This document shows positions 1 to 9,496 of a stretch of DNA of 64,000 bases, piece after piece (the first letter of the stretch is position 1; each line of letters starts with the position of its first letter). The DNA comes from Tetracladium setigerum (lineage: Eukaryota > Ascomycota > Leotiomycetes > Helotiales), in assembly GCA_031472005.1 (NCBI GenBank), contig PZJY01000007.1:1909808-1973807 (forward strand), read 5' to 3'. The position numbers were made by a program, and so were the translations under genes. A model generated the notes under the pieces. It searched no databases. It had not been told where the DNA came from and saw nothing but the letters and a program-made list of their open reading frames with translations.

Positions 1-251
1 ATTGACACTGTTAAATTCTATTTGCCCGTGTTTTTGGCTCTTAACAGTTTCAACACCATAGATCATCTTGCTATTTTTAAGTAATAGAATAGAAATACCA
101 ATATCCGTCCTGTTGTCCGAATCTGGGAGCGACATGCGGACCATCACGTGATATGTATAGTTATTACAAGAAACCCTTCAGCAAAAGGAATAATCTTGCA
201 CATTCAAACGTCCAACGGTTGTTGATTTTTCCTATCCCATCAATTCCTCCC

Positions 252-278
252 TTCTTTGTTGCACGTCGTCCGGAAGCA
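252..278 (-). repeat. Inverted outlying copy of the array motif
   Basis: Read on the minus strand, this stretch contains TCCGGACGACGTGCAACAAA, which differs from the plus-strand copy near 1080-1100 (TCCGGACGATATGCAACAAA) at only two of twenty positions. It lies about 800 bp from the main array in opposite orientation, so the motif family is dispersed and not purely tandem. Confidence 0.6.
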
Positions 279-839
279 ACCCTCGAAACTTCCTATTCCA
301 ATCCGTCGTTTCACCCATGAAGGAGCTGCATTCGGATCCGGACCACGCTCATGGCGGAAGCAGTTCTTCCAGAAAACTTTGCGGCCGAACGAATGGATCG
401 CCCCTTCAACATGCACTCTTTACATCTGGCAAATCGGGGATCCAGGAACAAATGCCGTTGTAATTCCAGACTGCAATAATCCAAGTCGCAGATCTTTCAA
501 ACGTGCTTATCCGCATAAATTAGATGCTTTGGGATTTCGGAGGCTGCGATTCTTTCGACGGAGGTCTCACCCACCGGCTTTTCTTTCTTCCCAACGCGGC
601 CTCTCTCTGAAAATACAGTAATACGAGCACCAATATTCCGGAATGGCTCGCCCTGTCGCCTCGAAATGGGAACCATTTCCCATCCTCCGGCGCAATGGCG
701 ATGTTGGCGCAGAAATGGGTGCCGGTTCCAGGAGGTTTAGGAGATTTTCGCCATGCAAGGGCTGGATATTTTCCTTCAACCATCTGCAGCCTCCAACTTT
801 AAGCTTTTTCGGTATCTCACATTGTTGAGTTTGTGGAAG

Positions 840-1840
840 ATGGAAAGTCTTTTCCCGCGACTATCGGCATTGGTCATGACCGTGGTTCAACTCGGTTGTA
901 TTTTCGTCCTGTTGTACAAAAGCATGTGGTCCAGCATTCGGCTACGTGTGGTCAACACGAGGTGGAATATCTGTCTCCGGTGCGGTGTGCAACACAACGT
1001 TCTGGTCCCACTGGCTTTCCTATCCTCTGCGTCTGTTTCGTTACTTATCTGAGTATCCAGTTTCAGATGGAAAGACTCTCTCCGGACGATATGCAACAAA
1101 GGCTCGTCTTTTACTAGTGGTGCTTTATTTCGATATCTAAAGGCCAAGAAGGAGTCTTCTTATCCGTGCGATTTGCAACGTATTTTGCGAATGACCCCCA
1201 CGGCATGTCAATCTTATCGATTTCCTGCTTCATATCTCTCACCTTTTGTCATTAGATGGACAAGTTCCCTCCGTGCGATGTGCAACAAAACATCTCTAGC
1301 CTTTCTTGCCTCTCTTCATTCGAAATTGTAGAACTCGCCGCCCTGTCCATGCGACTTGCAACAATCTGTGTCCAAACGCCCCAAAATTAAGCTTATTTCC
1401 TTGTGTTCAGAATTCGTCATTGACTTTGCTTACAGATGGATACACTTCCTCCGCACGGCGTGCAACAAATCTCTACTAGTGGGAAACGCTGTCTTAAGCA
1501 GTACTCAGAAAGGAGTCTGCCTATCCGTGCAACTTGCAACAGAAAATTAGAATAGCTTCTTATTGCTTCTTCTAATTGATGGTTACAAACAGAGATGGAA
1601 AAGCTTCCTCCGCGCGACATGCAACAGGATTATCGAAGAGCTATCTCCTGGACTGAAGCATATTCTCCGATAATATTTTATTCTTGCTATTGCAGCCAAT
1701 GCAATCAAGAGGACACAGCTCCCTCTCCGTGCGGCTTGTAACGAATTATATCACATATTTCTAAGTATCTGAAAGATAGATGTGTTGCTCGAGGTCACAA
1801 AGTTGTGGGACGAGCCTCATTCTCTCGACAGGCAACAAAG
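840..1840 (+). repeat. Degenerate array of a ~35-nt motif in two alternating types
   Basis: Two related cores alternate. Type A (1067-1102, 1256-1290, 1436-1470, 1595-1627) runs roughly ATGGA, about six variable bases, then CCTCCG and TGCAACAA. Type B (1151-1180, 1331-1364, 1511-1542) runs roughly GGAGTCT, then TATCCGTGC and TTGCAAC. Weaker members lie at about 841-860, 961-999, 1709-1745 and 1806-1840. A-to-A and B-to-B distances are about 160-190 bp, so the higher-order unit is an A+B dimer. Cores are conserved while the 45-75 nt spacers have largely diverged. Read in the same frame relative to the core, type A copies give M-(E/D)-x-(L/F)-(P/S)-P-x-(D/G)-(M/V)-Q-Q, and several changes between copies are synonymous (CAA/CAG, GAC/GAT). 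No continuous reading frame links the copies. Confidence 0.65.
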
Positions 1841-2236
1841 TATTGGTTTATGGTCAAGAACTATTTTAAGATTGAATCTTTTAGAGTTTATTGTCTTTGA
1901 ATGTAGAAAGTAAAAAGTTGGAAGATGCATGCCAGACTATCACATTTGGCAGCACGAAATTGAGATGCGCACGCTTGCATCAATCTGGAAGGTAGCGGAA
2001 CATGAAATAAGGACAAACTTAAACCGTAATTAATTAAAACTACTTGAAGCAGCGTTGTTAGATTCTGACAACGTCAAGACGTCACAACTACTCTCCCACT
2101 TAAATCATTGAAAAGAGGGTCCGATTGATGGCTTGATATGTTTAAAAATGCTACGGTGCATCAAGCAAAGTGCTGGCATCTACCGGCTTTGTCTCGGCCC
2201 ATGATTTTTTGCCTTGTGAATCTTACAGCCATGTCT

Positions 2237-3088
2237 TCACTCACGACACATATCTTCTAGAAGTTCCAGCATTCGCTTCTGCAACGCTACCAGCTCGACC
2301 TCATGGACCATCCCCTTCTCCAATTTTCTCCCCCCATCTCCCTCGACGATCTCTCCTTTACCAACTGGAATCACCAGATTTGAGTTCGTGCCAAAGAATG
2401 GAACGCCCATATTCTTCAATTTCGTGGACATCTCTCGAACCATTTGCATCTGGGCTCGGTGGACTTTCATGTCATATGTCTTGAGTTCACTGGCCAGTTC
2501 TTCCGGGGTGGTATTTGAACTACCGGAGGTGATACCACCTAGACCCTTTCTATACCTCTATCAGAACGTAGTGCTTTGATGGGGAAAAGAGATACTCACA
2601 AGACATCGTCAAGCTTTTTCTGGCCTTCCGCTCGAGAGTTTTGTCGTTTGATCAGGTCCTCGCGACCTTTCCACCATTGATCTTCATGGTCTTGTTGGGT
2701 TTTGATGAACTTATTGCACGTATCAGCCCCACCGATTTTGACATGAGGAAGCTTGGGATCTCACCTTCCGAATGTCCCTCAAAATTTGATCATGGACTGA
2801 AACGGTTTTCATCACACATCGTAGGCCAACAGACCATTCCGTGATAGTGGCGGGGTCAATCAGGTTTGCTCTCACCGGCTCGATTCGAGCTTCCGATTCT
2901 ACTGGGGGCCATTTCTGTTGTGGATCTGGATGATTTTGAGGAGGGTAGTAGTGAATTGGCTGCTTGGGCTGAGGGATCCAGTTGGATGATTGTGGGGGAG
3001 GTTGCGGGTTGTTGTTTGGGTTGAGACTGGCTAGAGTTGCCAAAATGGCTGCGAGCTCTGGATTAGGAGTGGTAGGGTTGGTTGACAT
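2237..3088 (-). CDS. DUF2458-type conserved fungal protein
   Basis: Function unknown. Three exons (3088-2765, 2709-2600, 2555-2237) give about 250 residues. Introns are GTGAGATCC...AAG (2710-2764) and GTGAGTATC...GAG (2556-2599); exon lengths sum to whole codons. The N-terminus is Pro/Asn/Gln-rich and contains PELAAILATLASLNP. A central IDPATITEWSVGLRCVMK block follows, then a charged helix across exon 2 with HEDQWWKGREDLI, and a C-terminal helix with ALQKRMLELLEDMC. This order (proline-rich head, ITEWS block, WW-K-GRE helix) matches the fungal DUF2458 family as I remember it; I could not run a profile search. The second acceptor is the less certain splice site. The gene is divergent from the COX14-like gene across a 405-bp shared promoter region. 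Confidence 0.75.
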
Positions 3089-3493
3089 TTTGGGGATTGT
3101 AATGGTGTAGTACGTGGTGATTGGTTGAATCGAGGTCGGTTTGAGACGTGAAAAGGAGATCTTCCTATTTTCAGGTCTATGAGCTGTAAGAAATCATTTG
3201 GTGCATCAACCAATGCTTCAAGGCGAATTCATCACTGATTTCTCAGAGAATACATAAGATGTGAAAATATGAGAAATGTTGAAGGGCTGAAGAGAGATCT
3301 GGGACATAAAGACCATCCACATTCACTGGCCATCGGCGAAACTTTAATCCGTTGTAGAACGAGTTTCCGAACGAACGACTGGTCATCGAAACTCGAAAAA
3401 GTCTCCTGATACTCGACCACCCAAATGTAAAATATCAGCGCCCTCAACCACAACTTAATTCCTCTTCTCTCGTTCGCGTCCGGAGCTTTCAAA
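3089..3493. promoter_or_regulatory. Shared divergent promoter region (DUF2458 / COX14-like)
   Basis: These 405 bp separate two divergently transcribed start codons (3088 minus, 3494 plus) and hold no credible ORF. Both promoters must lie here. I see no clear TATA box and no recognisable regulator motif. Confidence 0.5.
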
Positions 3494-4416
3494 ATGGTTC
3501 GCTCCGCATCTGACGCCACGCGCTTCACCTCCACCACACCTCACGCATCCTCGATACCTTCTTCCGCAGCAAATCTCCAATCGAGTTCCTCCCTTCAACA
3601 GCAACAGAAGTTACGGAAGTCCACGCCAGGACCGGTCGGCGAGACACCTTTAGAGAAAGTAAAGAGGCTGAGAGCTGCGGCGGACAGGGCGAAGGATGCT
3701 CAGATTTCAACGTTTGATAAGGTGATTTTGAGAGGGCGGGTGGTGGCCGATTTTGCGCATAGAGCTACGACTTTGTTTTTGATTGGAGCCACAGGTAAGC
3801 TCTTCCTATTTGCAGACTCAATTCGACATGGTGATGCGATCTACACAAAGGGCAGGGGGCTAATTGGTAAAACATAGTGGTTGCCGGAGGTGTGACGATT
3901 TACGCGTTAGGAGATATGATGGTCTACAATCGAAAGAAGCGAGCAGAATTCTTCGCAGAGCAAAAGGCAGTACATCAAAACGCCGTGTACAAAGCTAGAG
4001 AAGCGATTGAAGCCGGAACCGCTACGGAAGCAGATATCGAATTTGTACAGAGAGAGGACAAGCATGATATTCTGGTGGCCGAGACGACAAAAGCAAAAGC
4101 TGCTAAGAAAGGAATTTTTACACGAGGAAAGGAATGGATGTTCTCAGGACTAAAGAAGGATGAGGAAGGCGCCGAAGATCAGACCCCGGGACATGAGGCC
4201 ATTATGCAAGAAGTGGGCGGAAGGGGATCTGAGGTTGTAAAAGCCATTGGGGAACAAAAGTCGCAATTCGCGGACAAGGCTAAGCAGGCTTTCGCAGACG
4301 AGAAGGATAGGCAAAGATCTGGAGGTCCATTAGACCGACTGGGAACATCGACAAAATCGGACGATACGGAACAACCGAAATCTGGAGGTTGGACATCATT
4401 CATGACAAGAAGGTGA
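3494..4416 (+). CDS. COX14-like mitochondrial inner-membrane protein
   Basis: Two exons (3494-3794, 3878-4416) give 279 residues; the intron is GTAAGC...ATAG and joins in phase 1. The Ser/Gln-rich basic N-terminus (about residues 1-60) could act as a mitochondrial presequence. The block DKVILRGRVVADFAHRATT followed by a hydrophobic span (about residues 90-115) and YNRKKRAEFF matches the fungal 'cytochrome oxidase c assembly' (COX14) domain. The second half is highly charged and helical, with no membrane span, and probably faces the matrix or intermembrane space. Family members assist assembly of cytochrome c oxidase; that role here is by family only. The start has a good context (AAAATGG). 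Confidence 0.75.
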
Positions 4417-5800
4417 TATTGTTGGCGACAATTGAGCATTTTGGATCAGTCGAGACTGTATTATATGGAAAGAGGAGCATTGGAAGGGCGTTATAATGTA
4501 TATCTCCTGTATAATTGGAAGTCTAGACGGACTATCCCAACACTCTACAACCGAACGCAAAGAATATGCTTGTTTGCCAGCTGATCCAATCATTGGATTG
4601 CTCTCTATGCCACTTGAGTAGCTGAGGCAAGGTATGGTCATGTTTTCAATACGTTGCCCCGCCTGGTGTGCGGCGTTGGACTGGCCGGTTTGATCCCTTT
4701 ACCTCATGTTTTTTGCTTCCGTACTTTTGCTTCCGTACCCTCAGCGTTTGCTTTTGTCTGTGTCAGACAGTCTTCTCGCCCTTCTTTCTTCTTGAGTACA
4801 AGTGGTGGATAGCAGTGCAGTTTGCCAACTGCCAAGTTTCTATTCTGCTATTATCCCCCGCGGTCGGAGGTTCATTCCACCTAGCGATGTTTTTTCTTGA
4901 AGCCCTCTTCCATCCGTCACTCGCCCCCGGTTTCCTCTTACGGTTCTTGGTTCATTCATTTGGTAGTGTTGTTTCACTCATAGCTCTTTCATATGCTGTT
5001 CCGTCTACCAGGAAAAATCGTCGGGGAAAATTCATGCTACCTGGCTTATAGCCAATCCTTGTTTGCCAGAGTAATGCACGCAAAGCTCTCGTCTTGGCAG
5101 CACGGTATCATTACCATTGTATATGATGAGGGCGAGAAAGTGCTATTGGCTGATCTATGGTTGGGAATAGCAACTGCCGAAGGACGATATCGCTGACCAG
5201 GAGAGCATTACGATGGGATTTGACGAAGCAGACGGGGCGGTGTTTGGCCATTGTCCGGATAAAACACTTTCTCGCACCAACACTTGGTTGAAATTGACCG
5301 AAATACGGAAATCTTTCTCCAGAATCCAGATTATGCTGGCTACGACGAGTCTGTCTATCACTGTGGGCGCTCAGATTTTTATTGTTCATTCGATTCTTAC
5401 TTTAAAAGTTTTCGTTGCCGAAGATTATTAGTAAGGATTCGGATCAAATCTCGTGAAGCCATGATCTTCAATTGTATCAAAAACCCATAACGTCAAATGT
5501 GCATCACTGCGAACCCAAAATTGACGCTAATTATTTCTGGCACTTATATTTTCTTACGCAGTGACAGACGCTCTCCGGGGTTCGTTCATTGTCCGTGTTT
5601 TAAACAGAATTGTCTACTAGGCTGCTTTCGGTCGGACGAGTCGGGCCTCCGTGAGACTAGATGGTCTCGTCGGAGTATATGAACCAAAACTGAAGGAAAG
5701 AAACAGGAACATTTAAGCTTCATCTCTCCCGAAGGCTTTTGGTCTTTGCCTGCAAAACACATTCTCCCACAAATATCTGCCTATCATTTCAACCACCTCG
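4417..5800. other. Intergenic, no gene seen
   Basis: About 1.4 kb with only short overlapping open frames on both strands, none resembling a known family. It contains the 3' end of the COX14-like gene and the promoter of the NmrA-like gene. Confidence 0.55.
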
Positions 5801-6874
5801 ATGCCTCTTCTTGCCCTCGCTGGTGGAACATCCGCCACCCTCGGTCGAGCCATTACCCAAAGCCTCCTCTCCTCCAAGACCAGTACTACATGGAACGTCG
5901 TCATCCTCTCACGTAGCACCAAGATTCCTCTCTGGCTCCAAGCAATCGATCCAAAAAGCACTCGCACTACTGTTAAGGCAGTTGACTACACATCTATCAA
6001 CTCCATCGAATCAGCTTTGAAAGGTGTCGACACTCTCGTCTCTGTAAATTCCGCGGAAGATGGCACCCGCGTCCAAACAGAGATCAACCTCCTCCATGCC
6101 GCAATCTCAGCCGGCTGTCGTCGATTTACACCAACATCCTGGGGATTCGGTCCCAAATCCTATGAGTCCGGTCTGATGAAGTTCATGAATGATGGAATCT
6201 GGGAAGCGTGTGTGGAGAATGAGGATAAGATTGAATTTGCTAGGTTCAACTGTGGCATGTTCATGAACTATTTCGGCCATGGGATTTTCTCTCCAAAGAC
6301 GAATCCTAGCCCTGAGATTACGCTGCAAGACTTCATAGATGGCGATGGCTATGCCGGTTCTGTGGATGAAGCTATTCAGGGTCTTCGTCCTGACGGCCAA
6401 TTGAAGGACAACTCGGGTGCTTTTCTTCTTGCGCTGACAAGTGGTATTGCGGAAATCCCAGTGAAGGAAGATGGTGGATGGCCTACTCTTGTTGCAACCA
6501 CCATCAAGGATGTCGGCAATTTCGTGGTCGCATCTCTGGACTTGCCGAAGTGGGAGAGGAGCATGAACATTGTTGGCGACAGTCTCACGATGGGAGAGTT
6601 GCTAGATATTGCTGCTGAGGTTACCGGGAAGACATTCAATATTAGCAAGTTTACGCCTGCGGAACTAGAGAAAGAGCAAGCGAACTTGCAACCGCATCAA
6701 TTCGCGGAACAACTTTGGGCAGAGCTGAACCTCAACTATTGTAGGAATGAGGATGGTTTGGCCGTCTTTGAACCTGTGGTGAATAGATTGTGTCCGGATG
6801 TGAAGCCGGTAACTGTTAGGGAGTATCTTCAAACTCATTGGAGCCAATACCAAGCTGGACAGAAGCAGACTTGA
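5801..6874 (+). CDS. NmrA-like / isoflavone-reductase-like NAD(P)-binding protein
   Basis: Single-exon gene of 357 residues. The N-terminus starts directly with a Rossmann beta-strand and a dinucleotide loop GGTSATLG (residues 8-15), a variant of GxxGxxG. It continues with KGVDTLVSVN (end of strand 4), the FTPTSWG block near residue 108, and FARFNCGMFMNYFG, the FRxGxFMxNF-like element of NmrA proteins. Length fits the family (300-350). Members bind NAD(P)(H) and act as redox-sensing regulators or as reductases in secondary metabolism; the sequence does not tell which. There is no signal peptide or membrane span, so it is probably cytosolic. A possible AATAAA poly(A) signal lies at 6946-6951. 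Confidence 0.85.
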   Translation: MPLLALAGGTSATLGRAITQSLLSSKTSTTWNVVILSRSTKIPLWLQAIDPKSTRTTVKAVDYTSINSIESALKGVDTLVSVNSAEDGTRVQTEINLLHAAISAGCRRFTPTSWGFGPKSYESGLMKFMNDGIWEACVENEDKIEFARFNCGMFMNYFGHGIFSPKTNPSPEITLQDFIDGDGYAGSVDEAIQGLRPDGQLKDNSGAFLLALTSGIAEIPVKEDGGWPTLVATTIKDVGNFVVASLDLPKWERSMNIVGDSLTMGELLDIAAEVTGKTFNISKFTPAELEKEQANLQPHQFAEQLWAELNLNYCRNEDGLAVFEPVVNRLCPDVKPVTVREYLQTHWSQYQAGQKQT

Positions 6875-7346
6875 TAAATCTTAGGCTTTTTTTCGATTTT
6901 CGATTTTCTCTGGGTCTTGCATGTTTAATATACATACAAATCTAGAATAAATCCAAAGGCCGTGTTTTCTTTTACTGCGACATCGTCTACACTTCCCCAA
7001 CTTAAGTACTAAGTATCTATTCTTAATCAAAGGTCTATACCTTATGTTTGCAATTACACATGCTTACTTGGCTGTCGGAGTACTGCGTTCCGAATCCTGA
7101 ATGGCGTGGATATGAAAGTCTATTATAGCCAGGATATTGGAAGGTTAATCTAGGAATTCCGACGGTTAAAACGCACACGCAAACGCTTCTTCATATTGCC
7201 AAAGTAAGTTCGTTTAAAGGTAAAGAAGTCCAGATCTGTAAACACTGACATGGAAGGTTGGAATATGCCTCTTTTGCCAAGAAACCCATTAATGACCAAA
7301 ACCCCGCAGTCACGTGGACACGCGCCACGCGATTATTTTGACGTCC
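6875..7346. other. Intergenic, no gene seen
   Basis: About 470 bp between the NmrA-like gene and the polymerase eta start. AT-rich, with no credible ORF and no recognised motif. Confidence 0.5.
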
Positions 7347-9143
7347 ATGCTGTCGCTTTTGGCCTTCCAACCACCGTCTACTCTAAACATGCTCGATGCT
7401 GGCACCCCCGTCACTCCAAGTACTGTTTTATCACAGTTCACCTATCGAGACCTGTGCCATCTCAGCCAGTATTCGCCAGTTACACCTCTCCGAGTTATCG
7501 CACTCGTTGATTATGATGCGTTTTACGCTCAATGCGAGAGTGTGCGACTAAACCTCCCAGCAACACAACCACTCGCGGTACAACAATGGCACGATATCAT
7601 TGCACTTAACTATGCTGCAAAGGGTTCTGGTTTTAAGAGGGGTGGTTCAGCCGAAGATGCCAAAAGAGCATGTCCAGGAATTATTCTTCAGCACGTTGCA
7701 ACATGGAGAGAAGGAGAGGCTTCTTGGGCTTATAGAAAAGATGCCGCGGATCCCAAGAATATGAAAACCGACAAAGCAGCTCTGGACCCTTACAGAATCC
7801 AATCACGGAAAACTCTTGAACTTGTCAAGTCCAGTCTACCTCCGTTCCCACTACAGAGGATCGAGAAGGCGAGCGTGGATGAGTTCTTCCTGGACTTGTC
7901 AGCGCAGGTGCACTCTATCCTGCTTTCCCGATATCCCGAATTACGTCCCCCGAATGATGATTCAGACAGTAAATTACCCCTACCTCCAATCAAATCCCTG
8001 GACTGGACAATGTCTGGAAATGTCATCGACATAGAGAAGGTCGAAGAAACAAGTTTCGTTGATTGGGATGACATCGCCTTGCATATTGGAGCAGAGATCG
8101 TGCGGGATCTTCGAGCGGTCATTCTCGGGAGCATGCAATACACCTGCTCTGCTGGCATTGCCCACAATAAAGTTTTAGCAAAGCTCTCAGCGGGGGAGAA
8201 AAAGCCAAACCAGCAAACTGTAGTCCGGAGACGAGCGGTTGCCAGCTTTTTATCCAACCACAAGATGACCTCGCTTCGTGGTCTAGCACGAAAGTTGGGT
8301 GCTAAAGCGGTAGAAGCTTTTGGCTCCGAGAAAATCTCGGAATTGTTGGACATTTCCGTTGAACGCATGATATCTGAACTTGGACAGGAATCGGGAACCT
8401 GGCTTTACAATATAATACGAGGCGAAGAGAATTCCGAAGTAACGCCTCGCACAGATATTCAATCGATGTTATCACAAAAGACCTTTGCTCCACCTCTCAA
8501 AGACGCCGAACAGGCAGCAAGTTGGCTTCGAATCTTCGCCGCAGATTTGGTTGGTCGAATCAACGATTTGGAAGTTGAATCAGGACAGCGGCGTCGTCCT
8601 ACTGTCGTAGCTCTTCATCATCACATCAAGGGAAGGTTTGGTCCCACACGATCAAAACAGACTACCATTCCAAAGGGAGCTGAGTTTGGCGAAAAGACTT
8701 TGTACTCCATGGCCATGCAACTGCTTCAGCAGATATCTCAGGATGGCCCGCCAACATGGCCCTGTCAGGCTATTGGAATAAGTATTCATAAGTTCGAGAC
8801 TCTTGTGACAAGGAATGAGCGGATCACTTCTTTTTTTGTGAAGAAACCTCAATCTGGCGATCGAAAGCGGAAACGATCTGACGCTTTGAGCAACGAAAAA
8901 GAAGGAGAAGGAGCAAGCTATGTCAACGATGCAAGCGCAATCAAAAGCAGAGAACTATCTAATTCACTTTCCGCCAGTCTTTCTTCTTCCAGTACCCCCA
9001 TCAACCACATCTCGACATCCGAAGAGAACTCTACTTCAGTTGGATATCACTGTCCTAAATGTTCAGAAAATGTGGCAGATCCACTTGTCTTGGAGCACCT
9101 TGATTGGCATGTTGCTCTGGAACTTCAGAGCAATTTCCTTTAG
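7347..9143 (+). CDS. RAD30: DNA polymerase eta (Y-family translesion polymerase)
   Basis: Single exon, 598 residues from the first in-frame ATG at 7347; the ATG at 7389 is an alternative start, as both precede the conserved FTYRDL block. It bypasses UV lesions by inserting opposite cyclobutane dimers in the nucleus. Palm metal ligands are visible in ALVDYDAFYAQCE and SVDEFFLDLS. The finger region has QHVATWREGE, shared by fungal eta proteins. CSAGIAHNKVLAK and KKPNQQTV mark the rest of the palm/thumb, and RIFAADL precedes the little-finger domain. The C-terminus carries a UBZ-type zinc finger (YHCPKC, then EHLDWH) for ubiquitinated PCNA. In the fingers the usual AR-x-FG(I/V)-x-R reads AKGSGFKR, so human Arg55 aligns with Lys while Arg61 is kept. 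Confidence 0.93.
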   Translation: MLSLLAFQPPSTLNMLDAGTPVTPSTVLSQFTYRDLCHLSQYSPVTPLRVIALVDYDAFYAQCESVRLNLPATQPLAVQQWHDIIALNYAAKGSGFKRGGSAEDAKRACPGIILQHVATWREGEASWAYRKDAADPKNMKTDKAALDPYRIQSRKTLELVKSSLPPFPLQRIEKASVDEFFLDLSAQVHSILLSRYPELRPPNDDSDSKLPLPPIKSLDWTMSGNVIDIEKVEETSFVDWDDIALHIGAEIVRDLRAVILGSMQYTCSAGIAHNKVLAKLSAGEKKPNQQTVVRRRAVASFLSNHKMTSLRGLARKLGAKAVEAFGSEKISELLDISVERMISELGQESGTWLYNIIRGEENSEVTPRTDIQSMLSQKTFAPPLKDAEQAASWLRIFAADLVGRINDLEVESGQRRRPTVVALHHHIKGRFGPTRSKQTTIPKGAEFGEKTLYSMAMQLLQQISQDGPPTWPCQAIGISIHKFETLVTRNERITSFFVKKPQSGDRKRKRSDALSNEKEGEGASYVNDASAIKSRELSNSLSASLSSSSTPINHISTSEENSTSVGYHCPKCSENVADPLVLEHLDWHVALELQSNFL

Positions 9144-9496
9144 CCATTGAGAATATTTAAGACGTTTGGATGAGAGTCTTGCTTAAGCCGATGTTCCTCC
9201 TCGTCCCAACATTCATGAGCCAGTATCTGCTCTTCTCTCCCTACCAATCTACAACAACGACGACAACTTTATCCTCCTAGATCTCGGAAATCGATATAGC
9301 AGTCAAGACTATAATTGTCTACGTTATTATATAGGCTAGCTTAATCTTCTATAATATAACTTTACATTCGTATCTTAGCCGCAGGGAAGAACGGCTGTTA
9401 CGAACATGACCCCAGGACTACGTGAGATCCTATATAGTATATACTGCGGACGTGTCACTTGGGTTGAGGATCTCAACCAACCTCATCACTATACAG
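9144..9496. other. Convergent 3' intergenic region
   Basis: About 350 bp between two convergent genes (polymerase eta and the HET gene). Very AT-rich around 9300-9370 and 9430-9450; no gene seen. Confidence 0.5.

Larger units (their letters stand above)
1..2236. other. Gene-poor left end carrying a degenerate repeat array
   Basis: No convincing gene is seen here; open frames are short, overlap one another and resemble no family I know. The stretch is dominated by the short repeats described separately (about 840-1840, with an inverted copy at 252-278). The last 400 bases before the DUF2458 gene are AT-rich and look like ordinary intergenic DNA. Confidence 0.6.

Noticed and set aside
256..1140. 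Several overlapping ORFs of 60-120 codons on both strands
   Set aside because: They overlap each other in different frames, some begin with non-ATG codons, and they show no domain; those across 840-1140 only translate parts of the repeats.
840..1840. CRISPR array or tRNA/snoRNA cluster as explanation for the repeats
   Set aside because: Repeats are degenerate and of two types, spacers are not uniform, the genome is eukaryotic, and no tRNA cloverleaf or snoRNA C/D boxes are visible.
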